A DNA stretch of 64,000 bases from an uncultured Roseobacter sp. Its GTDB lineage: Bacteria > Pseudomonadota > Alphaproteobacteria > Rhodobacterales > Rhodobacteraceae. A program made the position numbers and the translations under genes. The notes beneath the pieces were generated by a model, which was given only the letters and a program-made list of their open reading frames with translations, had not been told where the DNA came from and made no database searches. Position 1 is the stretch's first letter, and each line of letters starts with the position of its first letter. Where the stretch lies: contig NZ_CANLKW010000009.1 in assembly GCF_947491795.1 (NCBI RefSeq), positions 1 through 64,000 on the forward strand. The letters are read 5' to 3'. Shown in pieces: positions 1 through 9,653 of this stretch.

Positions 1-11
1 GGGATCGTCGC

Positions 12-239
12 ATGAGCACCAATATCCGCAGAGATCACGTCAGCGCCTTCGAGGCGCTGACGTCCGGTCGTTTCGAAAACTTCGCGCTCTTCTCCTGTTT
101 CGTGGACGGAGCGCCGGCCTCGGCTATCGTCGCCGTAACAGCACCTGAAGACGCAGGCGGCGAATATGTCATCACGCCGCTCTTCGTCAGCGTGACCGAC
201 ACGATGGTGGTCACTGACCACGGAGGAAGACCGGCCTGA
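12..239 (+). CDS. Small conserved hypothetical protein of transfer regions
   Basis: A 75-residue protein with the look of a conserved family: it begins with charged residues, then a run reading FEALTSGRFENFALFSCFVDG, and ends LTDH-like (VVTDHGGRPA). I recognise this pattern from small proteins next to mobilisation genes in Rhodobacterales plasmids, but no function is known to me. It has no signal peptide or membrane segment. It starts 12 bases from the window edge, so its own upstream context cannot be seen; a short purine-rich GGGA precedes the ATG. It is followed by a 343-base gap holding the candidate oriT. An overlapping minus-strand frame is a shadow. Confidence 0.6.
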   Translation: MSTNIRRDHVSAFEALTSGRFENFALFSCFVDGAPASAIVAVTAPEDAGGEYVITPLFVSVTDTMVVTDHGGRPA

Positions 240-582
240 CATTGTCTTGCGGGCCGCTCCGGTGACCCGCCAAGCACCAGCGCGACACGCCGGACTTTTT
301 CCTGAATAGACGCGTGTCGCCCGCATTTCTTCTTCCCGCAGTAGTGGTCCCGCATCGATGGCGCCACGGTGCGATTGCTTTGCACTTGGGCTCAGCGTGA
401 GTGCGGGCTTCGGGCCGTGCTAGACTGATCTCGACGACTCGGCAGCATTTTGCGCAGTGACAGGATGCGCAAAATGATAAATTGCGCAGATTCACGAATT
501 GATGTATCCGTGAGGATGAAATGAGAGGGACGTTGGCAGGATATGCCAAATGTCTGCGACTTTTGTCCGAGGGGTCTGAGAC
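240..582. other. Noncoding region holding the candidate origin of transfer
   Basis: No convincing gene lies in these 343 bases. The right half carries the inverted repeat described separately (446-476), a third TGCGCA copy at 483-488, and a short TCACG/CGTGA dyad at about 492-512. It lies directly before the relaxosome accessory gene and relaxase, the usual place of an oriT and of the mobilisation promoter. A promoter for the mob operon is expected here, but I see no clear -35/-10 pair. Confidence 0.5.
446..476. repeat. oriT: Perfect 11-bp inverted repeat, candidate oriT core
   Basis: Arms CATTTTGCGCA (446-456) and TGCGCAAAATG (466-476) flank a 9-base loop. Read on the minus strand the loop gives CATCCTGT (467-460), which fits the nic consensus YATCCTG/Y of MOBP relaxases such as RP4 TraI and VirD2, putting a possible nick between 461 and 460. 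Seen: the repeat and the match. Known: the nic consensus. Inferred: that this is the oriT of the relaxase at 1160. A second, poorer nic-like TATCC lies nearby at about 504-508 on the plus strand. Confidence 0.55.
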
Positions 583-1167
583 GTGAAACCGGGACGCCCA
601 AAACGCCTGAAACTGGAAGAGCGGATCGAACTTGCGCGGCGCTATCATGCCGGGGAAACGCCGAAGGTTCTGGCAGAGGCCTACGGTGTGTCGCGACGAC
701 ACGTGACCCGGCTTGCCAAAGAGGAGCGGGGCGAAGGACAGGAGGTTCGAGACCCTTCGGTCACGGTGAGTTTCCGCGCGGCGACCTCTGAAATGGCCGA
801 CTTCGATACGGCTTGGCACGCCCGTGGCTTTACGAGCCGCAGCCAGGCCTTGCAGGCGGTTGTGCGGGCGCGGTGTGGGCTGCTTGATCTGATGCGAGAA
901 GATCTCCGGGCGTTCTCGGAGACGTTGCGGCAGGCACAAGACCTTGCAGACAGCGGCCGCATTCTGGCGAAGGCGGTGCAACGCGGAAAGCTGACGCTGT
1001 CGCCGGAGAACCGTGCGACGCTTGTCGCGCTGCATGATCTCGCGCAGCGCACCTATCGCGATCTGGCCGCGCTGAAAGCGTCGGCCTGTCAGCGACGGGG
1101 CGTGGGGTGGGACGCGGCGGATCCCGAGGCGTCAGACGTGCATGAGGAGTTGGTGGACCATGTCTGA
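583..1167 (+). CDS. Relaxosome accessory / DNA-binding protein (MobC/VirD1-like role)
   Basis: A 194-residue soluble protein. Residues 1-50 look like a helix-turn-helix with a basic start (MKPGRPKRLKLEERIELARR, then EAYGVSRRHVTRLAKEE). Residues 58-110 (TVSFRAATSEMADFDTAWHARGFTSRSQALQAVVRARCGL) resemble a ribbon-helix-helix/MobC-type segment. Such proteins bind oriT and load the relaxase. Its stop overlaps the relaxase start by 8 bases, so the two are translationally coupled. The role is inferred from the DNA-binding look and position; the exact family is not certain. Confidence 0.6.
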   Translation: MKPGRPKRLKLEERIELARRYHAGETPKVLAEAYGVSRRHVTRLAKEERGEGQEVRDPSVTVSFRAATSEMADFDTAWHARGFTSRSQALQAVVRARCGLLDLMREDLRAFSETLRQAQDLADSGRILAKAVQRGKLTLSPENRATLVALHDLAQRTYRDLAALKASACQRRGVGWDAADPEASDVHEELVDHV

Positions 1168-3067
1168 GCCGCTCGCCCTCTATCACGCCGTCATGGGCAA
1201 GCTCTGGGAGACGGAGCGCATCCAGGGTCAGCGTCAGGCGCGCATAGACACGCGGCTGGCAGTGCGGCGGCAGGGTCGCAGTTACCAGCGCGTGGGCCGG
1301 GCCTCGCCGCGCAATCTGCTGAAGTCGGTTATGCCGGAGAGCAGCGCCGCGGTGTTCAAGCGGATCAGGGCAGGGGGGTGCAAGACGAAGCAGAGCCTTG
1401 GCAACCAGCTGTCTTACGTGAACGACAAGGCGGTTTACACCTACGCGACGATGACCAACCCGCTGACGGCTGAGGCCGTGCTGACCGAGGCGCAGAAGGC
1501 GGAGATCGTGGAGGCCTGGGCGCAATCCTGGAGGGGCACGACGAAGCTCGGGTTTACCTCGCATATGCTGCTGTCGTTCCCGACCGACGTCACGGTGGAT
1601 CAGGTACGCGAGATCACACTCGATTGGGCGGAGCATTTCTTCGAAAGCGGGGATTACGGCGATCAGTGGGACTACGTGCTCTCGGTGCATGATGACCGGG
1701 CCCACAAGCATGCGCATATCCTTCTAAACAACCGGGGCCTCGCCAACAGCACCTGGTTCTCCTGTTGGGCGGAGGGCGTGATGTCGCCGCAGTTGATGCG
1801 GGAAAAGCAGGCGGAGATCGCCGAACGCTACGGTGTGATACTGGAGGCCACGACCCGGCTCGAGCGCGGCATCTTCGAGAAGGCCCCAGGTATCGCAGAA
1901 ATCTACCGGGCAAAGGACGAGGCGCGCCTGCCGCGCGAGATCGCACTGTCGCCCGAAGAGCGGGCCATAGCCAAGGCGCAGGTGATAGGGTTTGCCAAGG
2001 ACTACCGCAATCTGGCCGATGTGCTGGATCGCATGGATCAGAAACACCTGGCCTACGCGATGCGCCGCATGGCGGCCTCAATCGGCTCGGACACGACCTA
2101 CAGATTCACCGCAGGAGAGATCGATATGGAGACAATTCGAACGGTCGGTGAGGCCATCGACTATGCCGAGAAAACCATCGAAGCGCTACGGCTCAAGGCA
2201 GAAGAACTTGATGCCACCGAACGCCCGGGATTTGAGACCAAGGCGGCGGGTGTCGTTCGTGATCTCTCGCAGATGGTGCCGGACCCTGATCTGCGCGCCC
2301 GGTTCGGGCGTGACTTGACCGAGTCCTATCCGCCAGGAGCCGGAGACGGGCGCTTGAGTGCTGCGTTCTCATCGGGCAAGGACCCTGTCCTCGAGGCCCT
2401 GAAGGCGGATGCCGCAAGGGCCGGTCTCGATCCGCAAGAGATGGCTGCCCGGATCGAAGCTGGTGGGACGATGAACTATGGGCTTGCTCAGGATTGGGTG
2501 GACCGCGACATGGCGGCGGTTCTGGCCAAGGATGGCATCGATCTCGCTCAGGCCAGCGACGATCAACAAGATCGCGCGTTGGAAACAGTCGATCGGTTCA
2601 TGGACCGATTGCTGGAGCGCGCGAAGGAGCTCGGCATAGCGACGGGTCTGTCGCGCGCATCGGACGATTTGCAGGTGATCGATGACGAGGACCGTGGGCC
2701 AAACCCGTATCTGCAGGACCTCGCGGACATGTTGCGCGACGGAAGCCTGTCAGAGGCTCAGGAAGAGACCGTGGAACGCACGCTGAAGGCCGAACTCTTC
2801 AAGGAGCTGGGCGAGGAGGGACTTGGGGAGCTGCGGCGCGGCAATTACGAGGTGCTGGCAGAGGTGCTTCCCAACCGGATCGATCAGATCACGGTTACGC
2901 AGGAATTCCTCGAGCTGACCCACGAGGAGACCGGTGATCAGGTCTTTACCGACCGCGCCTCCGCTTTGCAGCAGGACAAGGTTGAGGCGTTGGCCCGGGA
3001 CACCCAACTCGAGATGCAGCGGGGCAGGGGGCTATCGCGCGATCTCGACGATGAGATCAGCTTCTGA
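1160..3067 (+). CDS. virD2: Conjugative relaxase, VirD2/MOBP type
   Basis: About 635 residues. The relaxase nicks one strand at oriT and stays covalently linked to the 5' end. The N-terminal third has a likely motif I (NQLSYVNDKAVY, tyrosine near residue 86) and a clear motif III histidine triad, HDDRAHKHAHILLNN (about residues 177-191), the metal site of MOBP relaxases. The C-terminal two thirds is long, charged and of unknown fold, as often in VirD2-like proteins carrying a secretion signal. The ATG at 1160 is preferred to the in-frame ATG at 1142 because GAGGAG sits 10 bases ahead of it and it gives an ATGTCTGA overlap with the previous gene. Its stop overlaps the virD4 start by one base. 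Confidence 0.85.
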   Translation: MSEPLALYHAVMGKLWETERIQGQRQARIDTRLAVRRQGRSYQRVGRASPRNLLKSVMPESSAAVFKRIRAGGCKTKQSLGNQLSYVNDKAVYTYATMTNPLTAEAVLTEAQKAEIVEAWAQSWRGTTKLGFTSHMLLSFPTDVTVDQVREITLDWAEHFFESGDYGDQWDYVLSVHDDRAHKHAHILLNNRGLANSTWFSCWAEGVMSPQLMREKQAEIAERYGVILEATTRLERGIFEKAPGIAEIYRAKDEARLPREIALSPEERAIAKAQVIGFAKDYRNLADVLDRMDQKHLAYAMRRMAASIGSDTTYRFTAGEIDMETIRTVGEAIDYAEKTIEALRLKAEELDATERPGFETKAAGVVRDLSQMVPDPDLRARFGRDLTESYPPGAGDGRLSAAFSSGKDPVLEALKADAARAGLDPQEMAARIEAGGTMNYGLAQDWVDRDMAAVLAKDGIDLAQASDDQQDRALETVDRFMDRLLERAKELGIATGLSRASDDLQVIDDEDRGPNPYLQDLADMLRDGSLSEAQEETVERTLKAELFKELGEEGLGELRRGNYEVLAEVLPNRIDQITVTQEFLELTHEETGDQVFTDRASALQQDKVEALARDTQLEMQRGRGLSRDLDDEISF

Positions 3068-4989
3068 TGAGCACCCGGCTTCCTCTCTGGGCTGCCGTGC
3101 CAGTCGGGACTCTCTGTGGAACGGCACTCGGCACGATCGCGGCGAGCTTCTATCTCGCACTGGCGTTGAGAACGGGGTTTGCCGAGTTTGACATGTTTGC
3201 CGTCTGGACGGCGAGCGCGGGTCTGCGCGCGGCGCATCCCGAGGCATTCAAGGTTGCGTTCGGCGCCGTTGGCTTCGGGGCCATTGGACTGGCGGTTCTG
3301 GCCTTCAGCTGGACCTGGGCGCAGGACCGGGATGATTACGGGTCCGCACATTGGCAGACCAGACGTGAACTCAAGGCGAACGGCATGCTCCAGACACCGG
3401 GATCCGGGTTTGTCTGCGGCAAGCTGGGAAAGCCCGCGTCAAAGGCGCCCTACATCTCTGCGAGCGACATACCGCATGTAATGATGGTGGCCCCGACCCG
3501 GGCCGGGAAGGGCGTGGGCTTCGTGATCCCGAACCTTTTGTCTTTCGCAGGTTCGGTCGTGGTTCTGGATGTGAAGGGCGAGAATTTCGAGAAGACGGCA
3601 AGGCTGAGGGCGCTCAACGGCGATGAGGTCTTTCGCTTCAGCCCGTTCGATTGGGCGAATAGTTCGCATCGCTACAACCCGCTCGCGCGGATCGCGGCCG
3701 CCCCCAGTTTCGCCCAGCAGTTCACAGAAGTCTCGATCCTGGCGGACCTCTTCCTCGACAAGGACAACAAGACACTCGACACCTTCTCCGAGGCAGGCAA
3801 ATCGATATTCGTCGCGGCCTGCCTTCTGGCGATCCAACGCGGCAGACCGACACTGGGCGAGGTCAACAAGATCGTCACCGGCGGGGATTACAAGAACGCA
3901 CAGTACAGTGCCTATGCGGAAGAGGCGAGGGAAGCGACGGTGCGCGAGCTTTGGATCAACGCGGCCAGCGCGTCGTCGCGGCTGCTGACGTCCAACATCC
4001 AGGCTTTGATGACGGCCGGTCTGAAGCAGTGGGACAACCCGGCGGTCCGTACGGCAACCGATGCAAGCGACTTCGAGTTCGCGAACTTCAGGAAAAAACC
4101 GCACGCGCTCTACATCGTGGTGTCAGAAGATCACATCGCGACGCTGGCACCGCTCCTGCGGCTCATGTTCGCGGATCTCATTGCCAGTTTGCGGCAGAAC
4201 GAGCCGGGTCCCTACGAGCCGTGGCCGGTCATGATGATGATCGACGAGTTCCAGCAAATGGGCGCGATGCCTTATCTCGAGCGGGCGATCCATTCGCTCG
4301 CCGCCTATGGCGGGCGCGTCGCGATAATTGCGCAGTCGTTGGCCTCGCTCGATCGCATCTACGGACCCGAGGGGCGCGAAAGCCTTGAGAACGGCGCAGG
4401 GCTCAAGCTCTACATAACGCCTCGCGACCAGCGTACCGTTCGCGAGGTCTCGGCGGCCGTCGGCAGCACCACCCGGGAGGCGGTGACCCGCATGTATGGT
4501 CGCAACAAGGGCATTTTGGGCGCGACCTCGACGACTTCTCGTCTTGAGGAACGTCCACTTCTCTCCGAGACCGAGGCACGCACCATGGATCCCGATGAGG
4601 TGATCATCCTGGCCTCACCTCAGCACCCGATCCGTGCACAGCGCATCAAATACTTCGAGGATTCCTTTTTCATCAATCTGTCAGATCGTCAGGCGGGCCG
4701 CGATTTTCCATATCCCCCACGTGTTGATGGCGTAGGGCCCTGGTTAGAAGACCCGAATCCCGCTCCTCCTGCACCCCATCCCGAGTCTTTCGAATCCACT
4801 GCAACAAGCGAGCGTGCACGCCGACGGCAATCGCGGTCCATGCAGACGCAAATGAATGAATACGCCGCCGGTGAGCTGCGTCCGGAAACCTTGGATCGGG
4901 AGGACCCGGTCCCAGAAAAGTGGGAGCAAGTCTTCCGCGAGCAAGGTGACTTCATCGACGAACTGCTCGGGGACGAAATTGGACAATAG
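3067..4989 (+). CDS. virD4: Type IV coupling protein VirD4/TraG
   Basis: 640 residues, usual length for the family. This inner-membrane hexameric ATPase brings the relaxase-DNA complex to the secretion channel. Two N-terminal membrane segments are visible (about residues 8-32 and 62-84), then Walker A in APTRAGKGVGFVIP (about 142-155) and Walker B in VMMMIDEFQQM (about 388-398), followed by the conserved AIIAQSLASLDRIYG stretch. The acidic C-terminal tail is typical of substrate docking. The start overlaps the relaxase stop (TGATG). In many relatives the virB genes lie close by; here the defence island separates virD4 from virB. Confidence 0.92.
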   Translation: MSTRLPLWAAVPVGTLCGTALGTIAASFYLALALRTGFAEFDMFAVWTASAGLRAAHPEAFKVAFGAVGFGAIGLAVLAFSWTWAQDRDDYGSAHWQTRRELKANGMLQTPGSGFVCGKLGKPASKAPYISASDIPHVMMVAPTRAGKGVGFVIPNLLSFAGSVVVLDVKGENFEKTARLRALNGDEVFRFSPFDWANSSHRYNPLARIAAAPSFAQQFTEVSILADLFLDKDNKTLDTFSEAGKSIFVAACLLAIQRGRPTLGEVNKIVTGGDYKNAQYSAYAEEAREATVRELWINAASASSRLLTSNIQALMTAGLKQWDNPAVRTATDASDFEFANFRKKPHALYIVVSEDHIATLAPLLRLMFADLIASLRQNEPGPYEPWPVMMMIDEFQQMGAMPYLERAIHSLAAYGGRVAIIAQSLASLDRIYGPEGRESLENGAGLKLYITPRDQRTVREVSAAVGSTTREAVTRMYGRNKGILGATSTTSRLEERPLLSETEARTMDPDEVIILASPQHPIRAQRIKYFEDSFFINLSDRQAGRDFPYPPRVDGVGPWLEDPNPAPPAPHPESFESTATSERARRRQSRSMQTQMNEYAAGELRPETLDREDPVPEKWEQVFREQGDFIDELLGDEIGQ

Positions 4990-5185
4990 CCTCTGATAAA
5001 TGCATCGCTCATCAGTCAGAGTAGCCAACTGCACTTCTGTATCGGAAATGATCCCCGTTGCATGCTCATGATGCCATGTGATGCGGCAAGAAAACTACCC
5101 TTCTTAGGCTCGCAGAGCTCACGATTTAGACCTGCGTATAGACTTCCACACTAACGTCCGTTAACTTCCAGCCTAGGAGGTAGCG

Positions 5186-6271
5186 ATGGCAAACGAGCTG
5201 ACATTCGAGGCGATCCGGGGCGTTCAGTCTCGTACTGCGTACTACACTGTTATGGTCCCCATGAAAATGGTGCCGAGGCTGTTCATTTTCGACGGCGATG
5301 ATCTGCCGCCTGACCTGCGTGCCCAACGGGTGCTTTCAAAGGCAAGGGTACCTCAGATCGCAAATTACCTTGCTGAGAATTGGGACAATTACATCCTTTC
5401 CTCGCTTTGCGCTTCAGTTGATGGGGACCTGACATTCACCGCAGCGGGCAACGATGGGGCACTGAAGAACGTTGGTACGCTCAGCTTTGCGATGGATGCG
5501 CGGATCATTCTAAATGACGGCCAACACCGCAGAGCGGCAATTGAAGATGCGTTGAAGACAAGGCCAGCCTTGGAAAATGAAACGATATCAGTTGTGATCT
5601 TTGCGGACCGTGGACTTGAGCGAAGTCAACAGATGTTTGCAGATTTAAATATGAACGCCGTTCGCCCATCAAATTCGCTGAATATTCTATACGACAAAAG
5701 GGATCCGCTCGCCGGACTATCCGTCGACGTGTTTCGAATTGTGCCATTCTTTAATCGGTTTTTAGAGCTTGAGAAAAAATCACTCTCAAACCGAACAACC
5801 AAGCTCTACACATTGTCCAGTTTGCAGCAGGCACATGAATGGATGGTTGGTCCAGCAGGAGACAGATTTGGCGAGGAAACGCTCGATCTCGTGGTACAAT
5901 TCTGGAATGCGCTCTACGACGTTTTGGACGACTGGCAAAGACTGGATGGCGGAAGCTTGAACGCGCATGATCTTCGGCAAAACACGGTGCACTCCCACGG
6001 CGTTTTGCTGCAAGCCTTCGGCGTCCTCGGGGGAACCTTGATTGATGCCTATCCTCAGGAATGGCCTGAGAAGCTAAAGTCGCTTTCTTCCTTGGATTGG
6101 TCGAGACGAAATGCGGAACTCTGGGAAGGCAAAGTCATGAACGACGCACGCATGAATGGCCAGCGCAGGAGCGTTCTTCTTGGAGCGGCTGTCTTGTTCG
6201 AAACTATTGGATTGCCATTGGAAGCAAGAATGAAGGCGGCCATGGAAGCGCAAGGTCAGGTCGCGGCATGA
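5186..6271 (+). CDS. dndB: DNA phosphorothioation regulator DndB (DGQHR domain)
   Basis: 361 residues. The hallmark NDGQHRRAAIEDAL (about residues 111-124) identifies the DGQHR/DndB family, related in motif to ParB-like folds. DndB is not needed for sulfur insertion but is known to repress dnd transcription and modulate modification. An excellent Shine-Dalgarno (AGGAGG, 8 bases ahead) fixes the start. The 196-base space before it, after virD4, must hold the dnd promoter, though I see no certain boxes. It opens the five-gene dnd operon and overlaps dndC by ATGA. Codon use is more AT-rich than in virD4, in line with acquisition as an island. Confidence 0.9.
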   Translation: MANELTFEAIRGVQSRTAYYTVMVPMKMVPRLFIFDGDDLPPDLRAQRVLSKARVPQIANYLAENWDNYILSSLCASVDGDLTFTAAGNDGALKNVGTLSFAMDARIILNDGQHRRAAIEDALKTRPALENETISVVIFADRGLERSQQMFADLNMNAVRPSNSLNILYDKRDPLAGLSVDVFRIVPFFNRFLELEKKSLSNRTTKLYTLSSLQQAHEWMVGPAGDRFGEETLDLVVQFWNALYDVLDDWQRLDGGSLNAHDLRQNTVHSHGVLLQAFGVLGGTLIDAYPQEWPEKLKSLSSLDWSRRNAELWEGKVMNDARMNGQRRSVLLGAAVLFETIGLPLEARMKAAMEAQGQVAA

Positions 6272-7716
6272 GTAGAGAAAAAAAGGCGACCGAACCTGAC
6301 GCAGCGCTTACGTTCGATGCACTCGAAGAACGGATTCGCGTTGCCTATTGCAACGACAAGCGCCCTTGGGTGATCGGCTACAGTGGTGGAAAGGACTCGA
6401 CCTGCGCATTGCAGATGATATGGCGCGCACTGCAGGCACTACCGAAATCCGAACGCGAAAAACCAATCTATGTCTTGAGCTCTGATACGCTGGTCGAAAC
6501 ACCCGTTATTGTGGACTATATCGATAGTGCACTCACGCGCATAAACGACGCAGCGAAAGCACAGGGCATGCCGGTTTCGGCTCACAAGGTTGTGCCTGAT
6601 GTAAATGATAGCTTCTGGGTCAACCTAATAGGACGCGGCTATCCGGCTCCATCACGTCGCTTCCGGTGGTGCACTGAACGACTTAAGATAGACCCTGCCA
6701 ATGCATTCATAAAAAGCCGCGTCGCAGAGTTTGGCGAAGTTGTTATGGTGCTTGGTGTTCGCAGCGCTGAAAGCGCAACACGCGCGCAAGTAATGGCGCT
6801 TCACCGGCTGGAGGGGAGTCTGTTTTCGCGGCATTCGTCGCTCTTGGGTGCGTATGTTTTCACACCGATTGAGGCGCTCTCGGTTGATGACGTTTGGGAC
6901 TATATCCTGCAAACGCCGTCACCGTGGGGAGCTGACAATCGTCAGCTTCTCAAGATGTATCGCAACGCTCAGGCGGGTGAGTGCCCGCTGGTGGTCGATA
7001 AAAACACCGAAAGCTGCGGCAACTCCCGGTTTGGTTGCTGGGTATGCACTGTCGTCACAAAGGACAAAGCAATGGAGGCGATGGTCGACAACGGCGAGGA
7101 ATGGCTCGAACCGCTCTTGGACGTTAGAGACTTCCTGGCGGAGACGCTGGATCCAGAGCGCAAGAAAGTCGTGCGAGATTTCCGCAGGCGCACTGGGAAG
7201 ATAACGCTCAATCGCTCAGGCGATGGGTTGATACCCGGGCCCTACAAACGCGATTTCCGCCAAGAGGTGCTCAAAAGGTTGTTGGAAGCACAGAGGGAGG
7301 CGGCGAATCTCGTCACAGATGAGCCTGCTCCGACGCTGATCCATGAAGCAGAAATCCACGAGATTCAGCGCATTTGGCGACGTGAGTTGGGTGATTGGGC
7401 CAATAGTGCCTATCAGATTGTAAAGGATGTGCTCGGTAAAGAACTCCATGCGCACGAAGCCGACGACTTCGAGTTTTCGTCCGCCGATGGCGACATTTTG
7501 CGCCAAGTTTGCCAGGAACACGATCTTCCAATCCAAATGATGGGCGAACTGCTGGATGCCGAACGTTCGGTTCAGGGCATGCGTCGCAGGTCATCGATCC
7601 ACACGCGCATTGCAAGCATCCTTGAAAAGGAATGGCGCTCGGAGGACGAAGTTCTGGCAAATTTGGCTGCCGAGCTGGAAGAAGAAGGCGCGGCAAACGA
7701 GGCGCCGAACTTATGA
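6268..7716 (+). CDS. dndC: Phosphorothioation protein DndC (PAPS reductase/ATP pyrophosphatase)
   Basis: 482 residues from the ATG that overlaps the dndB stop (ATGA); the longer open frame from 6097 only shadows dndB. The PP-loop GYSGGKDSTCAL (about residues 34-45) is the ATP pyrophosphatase motif that activates the DNA phosphate. Four cysteines in the stretch AGECPLVV...ESCGNSRFGCWVC (near residues 236-260) are those expected to hold the 4Fe-4S cluster that carries the sulfur. With DndD and DndE it forms the modification complex. It overlaps dndD by ATGA. Confidence 0.93.
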   Translation: MSREKKATEPDAALTFDALEERIRVAYCNDKRPWVIGYSGGKDSTCALQMIWRALQALPKSEREKPIYVLSSDTLVETPVIVDYIDSALTRINDAAKAQGMPVSAHKVVPDVNDSFWVNLIGRGYPAPSRRFRWCTERLKIDPANAFIKSRVAEFGEVVMVLGVRSAESATRAQVMALHRLEGSLFSRHSSLLGAYVFTPIEALSVDDVWDYILQTPSPWGADNRQLLKMYRNAQAGECPLVVDKNTESCGNSRFGCWVCTVVTKDKAMEAMVDNGEEWLEPLLDVRDFLAETLDPERKKVVRDFRRRTGKITLNRSGDGLIPGPYKRDFRQEVLKRLLEAQREAANLVTDEPAPTLIHEAEIHEIQRIWRRELGDWANSAYQIVKDVLGKELHAHEADDFEFSSADGDILRQVCQEHDLPIQMMGELLDAERSVQGMRRRSSIHTRIASILEKEWRSEDEVLANLAAELEEEGAANEAPNL

Positions 7717-9653
7717 GATTTCGTGAGTTAGTCCTTGAGAACGTCGGTCTGTATGACGGTTGCCACACGTTCGACCTTGAGACGGTGCCGGCTGAGGGTG
7801 CCAATGTGGTTGCCATCTTGGGGCATAATGGCGGCGGAAAAACCACCTTCCTCGATGCAATCCGGCTCGTATTGTACGGTCGCAGAGCGCTTGGCCCACG
7901 CACTGCACAATCAACATATGAAGAGCATCTGTTAAGAAAAATCAGTGCGACAGCGGCAACGCGCGAGGCCGCCATCACGCTGTCATTCGTTCGCGTGGAG
8001 AATGGTCAACAAGTCAACTACACGGTCAAACGCGCTTGGTCATCCCGCGGAAAATCCGTGGTCGAAACACTTGACCTTATTAGGGAAGGCCACCCGATCT
8101 CTGACCTGGAACGGGCTGAATATGCGCAATACGTCGAAGAACTTGTGCCTCCCGGTCTTTCACAGTTGTTCTTTTTTGATGGCGAGAAGATACAAGAGAT
8201 CGCGGATGACGATGGCAGCCTCGGGCTGAGAGATGCGATCCGATCGCTTCTGGGATTGGACATTATCGACCAGCTGCAGACAGACCTGACTGTCTATACT
8301 AGTCGGCGAGCAGACCAGGATTCATCTGGTAATATTGATCGCCTCCTGTCCGAGCAGGAGCGCCTCAGACAAGAGCTTGCAACCCAACAGGATCTTCGCG
8401 CCGAACTGCAAAGCAAATGCGATCAAGCCGCGCGACGGGTGGAGCGATCCGAGGCCGCTTATCGCAACGAAGGTGGTCGGCAGGCACTGTCGCGCGAAGA
8501 CGTCCTGACCAAACTTCGAAGCGCAGAGATAGACCAGTCCGAGTTGAGCACGCAACTGAAGCGCGCGGCCAACGATCTGTTGCCGCTAGGTTTAGCGCCC
8601 ACATTGGTACAGCATTTTTACCAAACCTGTACTGAGGCGCGGCAGGGCACTCACGCGATCGCGATTCGCGCCTTCATTGATGCGTTTGAGCGGCAATCAA
8701 GCATACCCAACGAGAAAGGCAACATCTGGTCCAGTCAGCATTTTGATGATTTGCGTGCTGTGACGAAGGGAGATGCAGGAGGGCAGGGACCACGTCTGTT
8801 GGCAGAACCAGATTGGATTTTGCGGCGTCTGGACTGTCTGACTGATGGGCGGCAGGAAGAAGTAACAAGCTTGGCCGACAGGTTTGACAGAAACAGAGAG
8901 CTTCGCGCCAAGTTAAAAAGGGAGCTCGAGGGGTTCGACACGGGACAAGCCGAACAAGCGCTTTCCGCTTTGAAAGAGGCTGAGCGCACCCTTGGGGGTT
9001 TGGAACGTGATCTGCAGTTCTGCGACGAAGGAATAGATCGGCTTTTGCGTGATATTGAAGCGATAGAGCGCAAGTTCAGGTCGGAGGAAGCTGCTCTGAA
9101 GAAATTGGCTCAAGAAGAGCGCGGGATCGCTCTCGCGGTGCGCGCGCAAACCGCACTTTCTTCTTTTGGAGTTGCGCTCCTCGAGGACAGGATCAGCAGA
9201 TTAAAGGCCGAGTTCGTTGACTGTTTCAACCGATTGAGCCGCAAGAAATCATTGGTTTCTAGCGTCGAAATCGACCCGGCGGATTTTAGCGTGAGCCTGA
9301 TTGGCAGTGATGGAATAACAATCGAGAAGAACAGCTTATCTGCAGGAGAACGGCAGATTTATGCGATTTCCATGCTTTGGGCTTTGGGAAAGACAAGCGG
9401 CCGTCAACTGCCGATCGTGATCGACACCCCTTTCTCAAGGCTTGACCAAAGCCACCGATTGGCAATTGTTCGAGACTATCTGCCAACTGCAAGCCATCAG
9501 GTAATCTTGCTTTGCACCGATACGGAAATGACTCCCTCCCTAGCCAAGTCCCTCGGAGCGCATGTAGCACGGACCTACAAGCTTGAGGCGACCGCGGAAG
9601 CAAGACGCACGACACTTTTTCCGGTTGGCGATCTTTCAGCGGAACTAGTCTGA
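7713..9653 (+). CDS. dndD: Phosphorothioation ATPase DndD (SMC/SbcC-like)
   Basis: 646 residues from the ATG overlapping the dndC stop. Walker A GHNGGGKTTFLDAI (about 35-48), a long central coiled coil rich in E, R, Q and L, the ABC signature SAGERQIYAISML and Walker B LPIVIDTPFSRLD near the C-terminus define an SMC-like ATPase. DndD is thought to open or nick DNA so that DndC/DndE can exchange oxygen for sulfur. The gene overlaps dndE by one base (TGATG). Confidence 0.92.
   Translation: MRFRELVLENVGLYDGCHTFDLETVPAEGANVVAILGHNGGGKTTFLDAIRLVLYGRRALGPRTAQSTYEEHLLRKISATAATREAAITLSFVRVENGQQVNYTVKRAWSSRGKSVVETLDLIREGHPISDLERAEYAQYVEELVPPGLSQLFFFDGEKIQEIADDDGSLGLRDAIRSLLGLDIIDQLQTDLTVYTSRRADQDSSGNIDRLLSEQERLRQELATQQDLRAELQSKCDQAARRVERSEAAYRNEGGRQALSREDVLTKLRSAEIDQSELSTQLKRAANDLLPLGLAPTLVQHFYQTCTEARQGTHAIAIRAFIDAFERQSSIPNEKGNIWSSQHFDDLRAVTKGDAGGQGPRLLAEPDWILRRLDCLTDGRQEEVTSLADRFDRNRELRAKLKRELEGFDTGQAEQALSALKEAERTLGGLERDLQFCDEGIDRLLRDIEAIERKFRSEEAALKKLAQEERGIALAVRAQTALSSFGVALLEDRISRLKAEFVDCFNRLSRKKSLVSSVEIDPADFSVSLIGSDGITIEKNSLSAGERQIYAISMLWALGKTSGRQLPIVIDTPFSRLDQSHRLAIVRDYLPTASHQVILLCTDTEMTPSLAKSLGAHVARTYKLEATAEARRTTLFPVGDLSAELV

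Noticed and set aside
211..1035. 274-aa minus-strand open frame
   Set aside because: Covers the oriT gap and runs antisense to the relaxosome gene; composition is rich in R, H, P and C as in shadow frames, with no ribosome site.
830..1717. 295-aa minus-strand open frame
   Set aside because: Antisense to relaxosome and relaxase genes, which have clear motifs and coupled starts.
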